Shown one piece after another: positions 1-6,341 of a DNA stretch of 10,796 nucleotides. Numbering within the stretch: position 1 is the stretch's first letter; every line of letters starts with the position of its first letter. The notes beneath the pieces were generated by a model that saw only the letters and a list, made by a program, of their open reading frames with translations, ran no database searches and was not told where the DNA came from. Location of the stretch: NCBI GenBank assembly GCA_910588405.1, contig CAJUPT010000089.1:1-10796 (forward strand), in the 5' to 3' direction. The DNA comes from an uncultured Lachnospiraceae bacterium. Lineage in GTDB: Bacteria > Bacillota > Clostridia > Lachnospirales > Lachnospiraceae. Position numbers and translations under genes: made by a program.

Positions 1-33
1 ATGATGGACATTTTATACGAGGAGGAAAACTGA
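1..33 (+). CDS. 3' end of an upstream gene (last 10 codons), possibly a GntR-type regulator
   Basis: Frame 1 is open from the window edge and ends in TGA at 31-33, giving the tail MMDILYEEEN. The stop directly abuts the ATG of the next frame (TGA-ATG), and a GAGGAGG ribosome binding site lies inside these last codons, so the two were translated as a coupled pair. The short acidic tail fits the end of a YtrA-like GntR regulator, which is commonly followed by an ABC-transporter ATPase gene in Clostridia. That identity is inferred from the arrangement, since ten residues cannot identify a family. Confidence 0.45.
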   Translation: MMDILYEEEN

Positions 34-126
34 ATGGATAACATTTTAGAAGTATGTGGATTAAATACGTTTTCTTGTTCGTTGACTGAAAGGATTAATA
101 AGAAGTATACTACAATAATTTTCTAA
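34..126 (+). pseudogene. 5' stub of a probable ABC-transporter ATP-binding protein, truncated after about 11 codons
   Basis: An ATG at 34 follows a strong GAGGAGG site (about 19-25) at normal spacing. The frame begins MDNILEVCGLN, which matches the usual first strand of ABC ATPases (LEV-x-GL-x-K-x-[FY]). After that the sequence becomes TFSCSLTERINKKYTTIIF and stops at 126, with no Walker A or any other ATPase motif. Similarity is therefore lost near position 64-70, which is also where the A+T-rich minus-strand gene ends (its stop codon is 61-63). The simplest reading is a real gene start whose body was replaced or displaced by foreign DNA. No ATPase remainder was found on the right side of the island before the S1 gene. 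The family call rests on about 11 residues plus context. Confidence 0.45.
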
Positions 127-975
127 TTTCCAAGAATCAAAATCTTTGAGATACCGTGTATGCCCTTCAACAATATCAGTCAGATAAATAATATCAACTT
201 TATCGAAATCAGAGTGTTTAATTTCTTGATTATTTTTGTCAAAAAATCTTCCTGTAAATTGCTCTGTAAATATTCCTGTACATGGATTGCATAGATATCC
301 CCAATAATCATTCATTTGATGTGATGCAACTGACAAAGCTAATACATTTATAGATTTTTCTTCAAAGGTGAATTTTGTCTGCCCTGATTTTAAATATTCT
401 ATAACTTTATTATCATCTATTTTTGTTTGTTTAGATGCAGTATATTTTCCTTGTGAATTACTAATTATTTTTTGAGCAAAATTATCGGTTGCTTTTCCTA
501 ATTTTTCATCTTGTATTTCTTTTTTATCAAAGACACGAAAAGGTATTGTAATATTAAGAACGGATTCATCCTTCTTCTCTATTTGATTAGGAGTTTTAAC
601 TTCGATATTAAAACGATATCCATCTTTTAAGATTTGTATATCAATATCTGAATTATTATTCTCACTCTTCGTGTGCAATTGTTTATCGATTTCAAAATCA
701 TAATTCATTCTAATTGAATAGAGCCAGAACATCATTTCTGATAAACCTTGAAAACATTTGTCTCTATTATATGAGCCCAATAGCTGTAGTTTATTGCAAA
801 ACTTGTCTACACTCTTAGATGATGTAAGAATTCCACCTTTGTATAATAACGAGACATTATTCCAAAAAAGATTAAAGTATTCATCGGGCATATGCTCGAT
901 AATGATATGTTCATTTTGTTTCATTAATTGATTGTATATTTTATTTTTGATTTGTTCCTCAGTAATGATAAACAC
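61..975 (-). CDS. Unrecognised protein with PD-(D/E)XK nuclease-like core
   Basis: I do not recognise this ~304-residue protein as a named family. Residues 74-130 look like a PD-(D/E)XK nuclease core: a helix with a glutamate (E80 in LSEMMFWLY), then a strand with D110 and D112 (SDIDIQI), then the next strand with the E-x-K signature (E125 and K127 in NIEVKT). Such folds occur in restriction, repair and phage-defence nucleases, and some members are inactive. It has no signal peptide or membrane segment. Base composition is markedly foreign: three 60-base rows counted by eye gave about 33, 27 and 20% G+C, against 50% in a row of the GH95 gene. Its stop codon falls inside the truncated ABC-type frame, so it lies convergent to that stub. 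No methylase or specificity partner is visible. Start: the GTG at 975-973 overlaps its own AGAGGTG ribosome binding site, so an in-frame ATT at 966-964 is a plausible real start. A nuclease role is inference from motif spacing. Confidence 0.7.
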   Translation of the reverse strand: MFIITEEQIKNKIYNQLMKQNEHIIIEHMPDEYFNLFWNNVSLLYKGGILTSSKSVDKFCNKLQLLGSYNRDKCFQGLSEMMFWLYSIRMNYDFEIDKQLHTKSENNNSDIDIQILKDGYRFNIEVKTPNQIEKKDESVLNITIPFRVFDKKEIQDEKLGKATDNFAQKIISNSQGKYTASKQTKIDDNKVIEYLKSGQTKFTFEEKSINVLALSVASHQMNDYWGYLCNPCTGIFTEQFTGRFFDKNNQEIKHSDFDKVDIIYLTDIVEGHTRYLKDFDSWKLENYCSILLINPFSQRTRKRI

Positions 976-1063
976 CTCTTTTCGCTTGAATTGTTATTAA
1001 AAAACATTTCTCAAATTCTGTTTGATTGAGTCCGATTTGTTGAATACATAATACCACGATAAT

Positions 1064-1210
1064 ATGGATATTTCTACTATGTCATTCAACTATTACCGAT
1101 TTGAACCCTCCCCCTACGACTTAAAAGAAGGGAAGTTTAGCAAACGGCCCTTGTTTGGTATGAAGATGACCATGGCGATAACAGCACCTGTGTATGCAGA
1201 TCTCATTTGA
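1064..1210 (+). CDS. Possible small ORF or gene remnant, 48 residues
   Basis: A plus-strand frame runs from ATG 1064 (second ATG at 1079) to TGA 1210, reading MDISTMSFNYYRFEPSPYD and ending in APVYADLI. It has no good ribosome binding site upstream of either ATG. The part from about 1100 on is richer in proline, lysine and methionine and looks more protein-like than chance, so it may be the end of a former gene next to the island junction. It resembles no family I can name, and an overlapping minus-strand frame is about as long, so coding status is doubtful. Confidence 0.15.
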   Translation: MDISTMSFNYYRFEPSPYDLKEGKFSKRPLFGMKMTMAITAPVYADLI

Positions 1211-1242
1211 AGCATACATAATTCTGTTTAATTTAATAAAGG

Positions 1243-1255
1243 AACGGAATCCGTT
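1243..1255. repeat. Compact palindrome AACGGA-A-TCCGTT
   Basis: Two 6-bp arms, AACGGA and TCCGTT, are separated by a single base, about 75 bp upstream of the S1 promoter. The size and symmetry suit a dimeric regulator binding site. No second copy was noticed in the window, and chance cannot be excluded. Confidence 0.25.
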
Positions 1256-1315
1256 TGGCAGGCAGCTAAGCAGATTTTTGCAATATTTCCATATAATGCC
1301 GAATTTCAATAAGTC

Positions 1316-1344
1316 TTTTCGAAACCGTAAAACTATGTTAGAAT
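1316..1344 (+). promoter_or_regulatory. Extended -10 promoter of the S1 gene
   Basis: TGTTAGAAT at 1336-1344 fits an extended -10 (TG-n-TAGAAT). A weak -35 (TTTTCG, 1316-1321) lies 17 bp before the -10 hexamer. The start of transcription would be near 1351, giving a leader of about 34 nt. The same TG-n-TAGAAT form occurs before the GH95 gene. Confidence 0.5.
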
Positions 1345-1384
1345 AAGAAGCAAATCATAAAAGGAAGAGTAGAGGACAGGAACA

Positions 1385-2290
1385 ATGGCAGAGACAATGA
1401 AAGATTATGAAAAAGAGCTTGAGGCCTCTTTCCGCACAATCAACGAAGGCGACGTGCTGAAGGGCACGGTGATCGGCGTAAACGAGGAAGAAGTGACATT
1501 AGACCTCAAGTACTATACACAGGGTATCATCAAGGCTGCTGATATGAGCGACGACCCTGATTTTTCCCTGATGACAGATGTGCATGAAGGCGATGTGATC
1601 GAAGCGTCCGTCGTAAAGATGGATGACGGTCAGGGCAATATACTTTTGTCCAGAAAAGAAGCAAACTCCGTACTCGCGTGGGACGTGCTTAAGGGCTGCA
1701 TGGAAGAAAAGAAAACAGTCAGCATAAAAGTGAGCGAAGTCGTGAACGCGGGCGTTGTTGCTTATCTGGAAGGCATCAGGGGATTCATACCTGCATCCCA
1801 CCTCGATGTTTCTTATGTAGAGAATCTGGAAGCATATAAAGGAAAAACGCTGGATGTAAGAGTGATAACAGTTGATCAGGAAAAAGAAAAGCTGGTGCTT
1901 TCGGCACGGGAGATTTTGCGGGAAAAGGCAAAGGAAGAGCACGACCATAAGGTGGCAATGATCGTACCGGGAACGATTCTGGAAGGCACGGTGGAAACGT
2001 TACAGCCTTACGGCGCTTTCGTCGATTTAAAAGACGGCCTGAGCGGTCTTGTGCATATTTCCCAGATCAGCCAGAGGCGGATCAAGAAACCTTCTGAGGT
2101 CCTGAAAGTGGGCGATAAGGTCAAAGTTAAAGTATTGAACACCAACGACGGCAAGATCTCATTGAGCATGAAAGCGGTGGAAGACCAGCAGACGGAGGAA
2201 ATGGAGCATATCGATACAGCGCAATACGGTTCCGGCGAGAGCGTGGGGACCAGTCTGGGAGATTTGTTTGCGAAGCTGAACATTAAATAG
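1385..2290 (+). CDS. S1 RNA-binding domain protein, three S1 repeats (ribosomal protein S1-like)
   Basis: A 301-residue cytoplasmic protein with three S1 (OB-fold) RNA-binding repeats at about residues 22-92, 108-177 and 195-264, joined by charged linkers and followed by a polar, acidic tail. The third repeat is the most canonical, with the GTVETLQPYGAFVDL, GLVHISQIS and VGDKVKVKVL blocks and the closing ISLSMKA strand. Low-GC Gram-positives often carry short S1-like proteins rather than the six-repeat E. coli RpsA, and in many Clostridia the S1 part is fused to IspH. Here it stands alone, with no IspH sequence upstream. It probably binds mRNA and assists translation or RNA turnover. The ATG at 1385 follows AGAGGA at acceptable spacing. 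It is a single-gene unit with its own promoter and a terminator at 2303-2345. The domain call is secure; equivalence to true ribosomal S1 is not. Confidence 0.92.
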   Translation: MAETMKDYEKELEASFRTINEGDVLKGTVIGVNEEEVTLDLKYYTQGIIKAADMSDDPDFSLMTDVHEGDVIEASVVKMDDGQGNILLSRKEANSVLAWDVLKGCMEEKKTVSIKVSEVVNAGVVAYLEGIRGFIPASHLDVSYVENLEAYKGKTLDVRVITVDQEKEKLVLSAREILREKAKEEHDHKVAMIVPGTILEGTVETLQPYGAFVDLKDGLSGLVHISQISQRRIKKPSEVLKVGDKVKVKVLNTNDGKISLSMKAVEDQQTEEMEHIDTAQYGSGESVGTSLGDLFAKLNIK

Positions 2291-2302
2291 TTGAAATGAG
2301 TG

Positions 2303-2345
2303 AAAAGGCTTATCTGTCATAAAAGCGGCAGAGGAGCCTTTTTTT
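2303..2345 (+). terminator. Rho-independent terminator after the S1 gene
   Basis: The outer stem AAAAGGCT (2303-2310) pairs with AGCCTTTT (from 2335), and an inner stem TCTGTC (2313-2318) pairs with GGCAGA (2327-2332) including one G-U pair. A run of T follows to 2345. It lies 13 bp past the stop codon and separates S1 from the glycosidase. Confidence 0.85.
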
Positions 2346-2361
2346 GGTGTTATATTTGTGC

Positions 2362-2390
2362 TTGTGGGTCTGCCCGCTTCATGATAGAAT
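2362..2390 (+). promoter_or_regulatory. Promoter of the GH95 glycosidase gene
   Basis: TTGTGG (2362-2367) and TAGAAT (2385-2390) are separated by exactly 17 bp, and TG at 2382-2383 makes the -10 extended. Transcription would start near 2397, leaving a leader of about 59 nt before the ATG at 2456. No cre-like catabolite site was recognised here, so the gene may have a basal housekeeping-type promoter separate from the importer promoter. Confidence 0.6.
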
Positions 2391-2455
2391 GGACGTCATA
2401 ACAGGGAGCTGGAGTTTTTGGGACGGCTTACGAAAAGAAAGCGGAGGAACAGGAT

Positions 2456-4675
2456 ATGGGGATGTTATGGTTTGATGAACCATCGGAAGGCTGGGAGAGG
2501 GCGCTGCCGATTGGAAATGGTCGGCTTGGTGCGATGATATATGGGGGAGTCAAAAAAGAAACGTTGTGTCTGAATCAGGACAGCGTATGGTATGGCGGGT
2601 TTATTGACCGTATTAATCCGGATGCCTGTCCGAATCTTGAAAAGGTACGCGGGATGATTCGGGAAGGGAGGATTCCGGAAGCAGAAAAGCTGTTGAAATA
2701 TGCTTTTTCGGGAACACCGCAAAGCGAGCGTCCTTATCAGCCGCTTGCATTTGCGGAGCTTACCTATTATGGAATGGATGGAGGGGCTGCGAATTACAGG
2801 CGGGAATTGTGTTTGTGTGACGGAATGGTAACGGAAGAATTTGAATTACCTCATCAGAAAATACAGAAAGAATATCTGGCTTCTTTTCCGCATGGAATCA
2901 TAGCGGTTCATTTGTGGACGGGGGAAGGCACCATTTCTCTGGATATCCTGCTGCAAAGGAAACGATTCTATGATCATGCAGGAAAACTGGATGACTGTAC
3001 CATTTATATAGACGGAACGCTGGGAGAGGGCGGCGTGTCTTTTCTCGCGGCGCTGCGGGCCCAGACAGATTCAGGAACGATTCGGACCATTGGTGAGCAT
3101 TTGATCGTCGAGGATGCCAAGGAGCTTACGCTTTATATCAGCGGGGAAACCTCTTTTTATGAAAAAGACCGGTTCATGGCAGCAAAAGAGAAACTCGATA
3201 AAGCCTGTGAAGATGGATTTGAAGTCGTTAAGAGGCAGCATATTGCGGATTACAGAAAACTCTATGAGAGAGTTGTACTTGACCTGGGGGAAGCAGGAGA
3301 AGATATTCCAATCGACAAACGGATGGAAATCGGGAAGGAAAAGGGATTTGACGGGGCTTTCGGGGCGCTGTATTTTCAATATGGAAGATATCTTTTGATT
3401 TCCTCCAGCCGTCCGGGAAGCCTGCCAGCCAATCTGCAGGGTATCTGGAATGAAGAGATGCTTCCTTCCTGGGATTCCAAGTTTACGATCAATATCAATA
3501 CGGAGATGAATTACTGGCCCGCAGAGACCTGTAGTCTGACGGAATGTCATCTGCCTTTGTTCGACCATTTGCTCCGAATGTGGGAAAACGGGAAAAAAAC
3601 AGCGGAGCGAATGTATGGATGCCGGGGGTTTGTGGCACATCATAACACAGATCTGTGGGGGGACTGTGCACCACAGGATATCTATATTCCTGCTACTTAT
3701 TGGGTAATGGGCGGCGCATGGTTGTGTACGCATATTTGGACGCACTATCTATATACGCAGGATATGGATTTTTTACAGAGGATGTATCCGGTCTTGAAAG
3801 ATGCCGTTCTCTTTTTCCATGATTATCTGATAGAGGTGGATGGAAAGCTTCTTACATGTCCGTCTGTATCTCCTGAAAATACATACATTATGCCGGATGG
3901 AACGCAGGGCCATATCTGTATGGGGGCGGCCATGGATATACAGATATTAAAGGATTTGGTGGATGGGTATCTCAAGGCTTCCGGAGCGCTCGGTATTCGG
4001 GATGAGATTGTAGATCGTTCCGGGGAGATTTTGAAAAAACTGCCGGAAATGAGAATCGGAAAGCATGGTCAGATTATGGAATGGCAGGAGGATTACGAGG
4101 AAGCGGAGCCAGGACATCGCCATATTTCCCAGTTATATGCGCTTTATCCGTCCCACCAGATTTCTGTCGATAAGACCCCTGTGCTTGCAGAAGCTGCCGA
4201 AGCAACGCTAAAACGCAGACTGCATTATGGCGGAGGGCATACAGGCTGGAGCTGTGCCTGGATAGTGGGACTTTATGCGAGATTATGGGAAAGTGAAGAA
4301 GCGGTCTTAATGTTGGATAAATTGTGGAGTCAGTCCACTTTTCCGAATTTGATGGATACGCATCCCCGCCGTGACGGATATGTGTTTCAGATAGACGGCA
4401 ATCTGGGGGCGGCTGCCGCGATCACGGAAATGCTGGTGCAGAGCGATGAGGATAGGACGCGTCTGCTTCCGGCGTTACCGAGCCGGTGGAGTAAGGGAAA
4501 TATAACGGGTCTTACACTGTGCGGCGGTGCCAGGCTCAACATGGCGTGGGAAAACGGACGGCTGACAGACTGTCGCATTTGGTCCCCGAGGCCGATGGAG
4601 CTGACGGTCATATATGGTGAAGAGGAAAGGCTGGTCACTTTGCAGACTGGCAAGACTGCAAATCTGAAATTTTAA
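2456..4675 (+). CDS. Glycoside hydrolase family 95, probable alpha-L-fucosidase (cytoplasmic)
   Basis: A 739-residue GH95 enzyme. The family hydrolyses terminal alpha-1,2-linked L-fucose (some members alpha-L-galactose) with inversion. The N-terminal beta domain starts with the family's opening blocks (LWFDEPSEGWERALPIGNGR; LNQDSVWYGG, residues 39-48). The (alpha/alpha)6 catalytic domain has the N-x-N pair N346/N348 in NINTEMNYWPAE, the presumed general acid E474 in PSVSPENTY, H595 in GGGHTGWS, and D647 in QIDGN. These match the positions of Asn421, Asn423, Glu566 and Asp766 of Bifidobacterium bifidum AfcA. A short beta domain closes the protein. There is no signal peptide, so it acts on imported oligosaccharides, which fits the importer 190 bp downstream. 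GGAGG at 2443-2447 lies 8 bp before the ATG. A variant feature is LGAAAAITEML after the DGN motif, where many relatives have FGGTAGIAEML. The GH95 call is firm; fucose versus L-galactose specificity is not settled. Confidence 0.95.
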   Translation: MGMLWFDEPSEGWERALPIGNGRLGAMIYGGVKKETLCLNQDSVWYGGFIDRINPDACPNLEKVRGMIREGRIPEAEKLLKYAFSGTPQSERPYQPLAFAELTYYGMDGGAANYRRELCLCDGMVTEEFELPHQKIQKEYLASFPHGIIAVHLWTGEGTISLDILLQRKRFYDHAGKLDDCTIYIDGTLGEGGVSFLAALRAQTDSGTIRTIGEHLIVEDAKELTLYISGETSFYEKDRFMAAKEKLDKACEDGFEVVKRQHIADYRKLYERVVLDLGEAGEDIPIDKRMEIGKEKGFDGAFGALYFQYGRYLLISSSRPGSLPANLQGIWNEEMLPSWDSKFTININTEMNYWPAETCSLTECHLPLFDHLLRMWENGKKTAERMYGCRGFVAHHNTDLWGDCAPQDIYIPATYWVMGGAWLCTHIWTHYLYTQDMDFLQRMYPVLKDAVLFFHDYLIEVDGKLLTCPSVSPENTYIMPDGTQGHICMGAAMDIQILKDLVDGYLKASGALGIRDEIVDRSGEILKKLPEMRIGKHGQIMEWQEDYEEAEPGHRHISQLYALYPSHQISVDKTPVLAEAAEATLKRRLHYGGGHTGWSCAWIVGLYARLWESEEAVLMLDKLWSQSTFPNLMDTHPRRDGYVFQIDGNLGAAAAITEMLVQSDEDRTRLLPALPSRWSKGNITGLTLCGGARLNMAWENGRLTDCRIWSPRPMELTVIYGEEERLVTLQTGKTANLKF

Positions 4676-4685
4676 TGTAGACGAG

Positions 4686-4732
4686 AAAGGATACTATTTT
4701 TTAGGTTATCTAAAATATAGTATCCTTTTTTA
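4686..4732 (+). terminator. Strong rho-independent terminator after the GH95 gene
   Basis: A perfect 12-bp stem, AAAGGATACTAT (4686-4697) with ATAGTATCCTTT (4717-4728), has a 19-nt loop and ends in a T tract. It separates the glycosidase transcript from the importer transcript, so the two are likely controlled independently. Confidence 0.9.
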
Positions 4733-4864
4733 TAAAACTGAAAAAAGCCAGTGCCCTTTTCAAAATCTGCGGACCTCCCGATTTTACAGAAATTTTAATA
4801 TAATATGCTTATAAAAATTTCCCGAAAGAACAAAACTAGGAACGGGAAAGAATGGAGGAAAGAT
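4733..4864 (+). promoter_or_regulatory. Promoter and operator region of the sugar importer operon
   Basis: A perfect TATAAT lies at 4799-4804, but no -35 hexamer sits at 16-18 bp: TTTACA (4783-4788) is only 10 bp away, and the spaced position reads CTCCCGA. A good -10 without a -35 is typical of activator-dependent promoters. Flanking the -10 is an inverted repeat, GAAATTTT (4789-4796) and AAAATTTC (4814-4821), with 17 bp between the arms. A second, weaker one is TGAAAA (4739-4744) / TTTTCA (4757-4762). The response regulator encoded at 10650-9871 is the obvious candidate activator (inference). GGAGG at 4854-4858 is the ribosome binding site for the ATG at 4865. Confidence 0.5.
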
Positions 4865-6271
4865 ATGAGAAAGAAACGGATTTTAGCTTTATTTCTTGCA
4901 GCTGCTATGGCTTTTTCAATAGCAGGATGTGGAAATTCGGATTCTGCGGAAAATCAGTCTGCGGACCAGCCGGATAATGCGGAGGCAGAAGAGCCAGCAG
5001 CAAAACCGGAAGAGAATGCGCCAACAGAAACGGCGGATGGAGAGAAAACGGATACGGAACATGAGCCAGTGACTCTGCGGTTTATGTGGTGGGGAGGCGA
5101 TGAGCGGGCAACAGCTACGTTGAATGCAATTGATGAATTTGAGAGCCGCTATCCATGGATAACCATAGAAGCCGAATATGGGAGCAGTGACGGATATCAG
5201 GAAAAACTGACCACGCAGCTTGTTTCAGGAACGGCGGCGGATATTATCCAGATGGGGCCCGGCTGGATGCCGGGATATGCGGAGTCTAATTCCGATTACT
5301 TTGTGGATTTTAGGGAGTATGGCGATATCATTGATTTAAGTGGCTTTGAAGCATCTTTCCTTGAAAACAATGGCGGTTTTAATGGTCATCAGTACGGGCT
5401 CCCCACAGGAATCTCCGGACAGTCGTTTCTTTATAATTCCGCGCTTGCGGAAAGCATTGGACTCGATTTTACGGAACAGTACACGTGGGAGGATTTGTTC
5501 GAGATGGGTAAGAAGGTAAAAGAGTATGATGATTCCATGTATCTTCTGACCATGGGGGCGGCTGAACTGAATGCGATGATCGTAAGGCCTTATCTGACAC
5601 AGCTGACCGGAAAAACGGTTCTGGTAAATGATACAAGGTCACTTGGTTTTGAAGAGGAAGATTTTGTAGAGGTATTGACCTATATTAAGGATATGTATGA
5701 TAACGGAGTGATCGCACCTATTTCCAGCGTTATTTCTTATGGCGCGGACCTGATCACGGATCCAAACTGGATCGATCAAAAATACGTTTCCATTTTCAGC
5801 TATTCTTCCACGGTGGAAACGGCAGAAGCGGCTTGTCCGGACGGAAGCTTCAGTGTTGGGAAACTGCCTGTGCTCAGCGGAGCAAAGGATGATGGCTGGT
5901 ATGGAAACTGTCCACAGTATATGTGTGTATACGGACAGTCTGAACATATCGAGGAAGCAATGATGTTCCTTGATTTCTTCTATAATGATAAAACAGCAGC
6001 AGAGCTGCTGACCAATGTCCGTTCCGTACCGCCTACCAGTGTTGGACAGAGCACTTGTGAAGAACTGGGACTTTTACAGGGCGTTGCGAAGGATAGTGTA
6101 GATATGATTCAGACATATAGCGGGACCAATGACCTCGGGTTGACAACAGAGGAAGAAGTAACGGCTATTCTGGAAGATGCAGCAGTGCAAGTCGCATACG
6201 GTCAGGACACACCGGAAAATGTTGCCCAAAATACGATGGCGCTTCTGGAAGCTTATCTTTCCGGAAAATGA
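4865..6271 (+). CDS. Sugar ABC transporter substrate-binding lipoprotein (CUT1 family)
   Basis: A 468-residue extracellular solute-binding protein (SBP_bac_1 type) that would capture an oligosaccharide and deliver it to the two permeases downstream. Residues 1-21 form a lipoprotein signal (MRKKR, hydrophobic stretch) with lipobox SIAGC and the lipidated C22. An acidic, Ala/Pro/Glu-rich tether follows (about 23-67), suited to crossing the cell wall. The mature domain opens with VTLRFMWWGGDERAT and contains the typical GTAADIIQMGPGW and YGLPTGISG blocks. The start at 4865 is chosen because GGAGG lies 6 bp upstream and because it places the signal peptide at the N terminus. An in-frame ATG at 4805 would overlap the promoter. 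It is the first gene of the importer operon, followed by a terminator-like hairpin and then the permeases. The ligand is not visible in the sequence; the GH95 neighbour suggests a fucosylated glycan. Confidence 0.93.
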   Translation: MRKKRILALFLAAAMAFSIAGCGNSDSAENQSADQPDNAEAEEPAAKPEENAPTETADGEKTDTEHEPVTLRFMWWGGDERATATLNAIDEFESRYPWITIEAEYGSSDGYQEKLTTQLVSGTAADIIQMGPGWMPGYAESNSDYFVDFREYGDIIDLSGFEASFLENNGGFNGHQYGLPTGISGQSFLYNSALAESIGLDFTEQYTWEDLFEMGKKVKEYDDSMYLLTMGAAELNAMIVRPYLTQLTGKTVLVNDTRSLGFEEEDFVEVLTYIKDMYDNGVIAPISSVISYGADLITDPNWIDQKYVSIFSYSSTVETAEAACPDGSFSVGKLPVLSGAKDDGWYGNCPQYMCVYGQSEHIEEAMMFLDFFYNDKTAAELLTNVRSVPPTSVGQSTCEELGLLQGVAKDSVDMIQTYSGTNDLGLTTEEEVTAILEDAAVQVAYGQDTPENVAQNTMALLEAYLSGK

Positions 6272-6288
6272 TGAAGTTCATCCGGCAG

Positions 6289-6323
6289 AGGTATCCTGAA
6301 GATACAGGATACCTTTGTTTTTT
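6289..6323 (+). terminator. Intra-operon attenuator-like hairpin between binding protein and permease genes
   Basis: A perfect 10-bp stem, AGGTATCCTG (6289-6298) with CAGGATACCT (6305-6314), closes a 6-nt loop and is followed by TTGTTTTTT. By form it is a rho-independent terminator, yet the next gene begins 18 bp later with no clear promoter between them. It most likely stops part of transcription, or protects the 3' end of the binding-protein mRNA, so that binding protein is made in excess over membrane components, as is common in importer operons. Confidence 0.8.
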
Positions 6324-6341
6324 AAGAAAGCAGGTGTTGGT

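Larger units (their letters stand above)
976..1384. other. Gene-poor right flank of the nuclease island and leader of the S1 gene
   Basis: About 400 bases without a convincing gene. The left part is A+T-rich, like the nuclease gene, and must hold that gene's promoter, but no clear -35/-10 pair was found. From about 1100 composition shifts toward that of the rest of the window. Visible here are a short plus-strand frame (1064-1210), an inverted repeat GTTGAAT (1039-1045) / ATTCAAC (1084-1090), a compact palindrome at 1243-1255, and the S1 promoter at 1316-1344. No tRNA, CRISPR repeat or transposase remnant was seen. Confidence 0.6.

Noticed and set aside
1039..1090. GTTGAAT / ATTCAAC inverted repeat as a mobile-element end
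   Set aside because: The arms are only 7 bp with 38 bp between them, no matching copy was found at the left junction, and there is no transposase or recombinase.
1096..1115. tRNA T-arm-like GGGTTCAAATC on the minus strand
   Set aside because: The partner strand of the T stem is missing and no acceptor, D or anticodon arms can be drawn. It does not read as a tRNA or an attachment-site copy.
1121..1309. 62-residue minus-strand frame (MKFGIIWKYCKNLLSCL...)
   Set aside because: No ribosome binding site, Cys/His-rich chance-like composition, no recognisable family, and it overlaps a competing plus-strand frame and the palindrome.
2465..4653. Frames on either strand inside the GH95 gene, up to 224 residues
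   Set aside because: They overlap a full-length GH95 enzyme with intact catalytic motifs, and their translations look random.
4805..4864. Upstream ATG extending the binding protein by 20 residues
   Set aside because: It overlaps the promoter -10 region, lacks a ribosome binding site, and would bury the lipoprotein signal. ATG 4865 has GGAGG at 6 bp.
6315..6341. Upstream TTG start for the first permease
   Set aside because: It lies in the T tract of the attenuator hairpin with no ribosome binding site, while TTG 6342 follows AGGTG.
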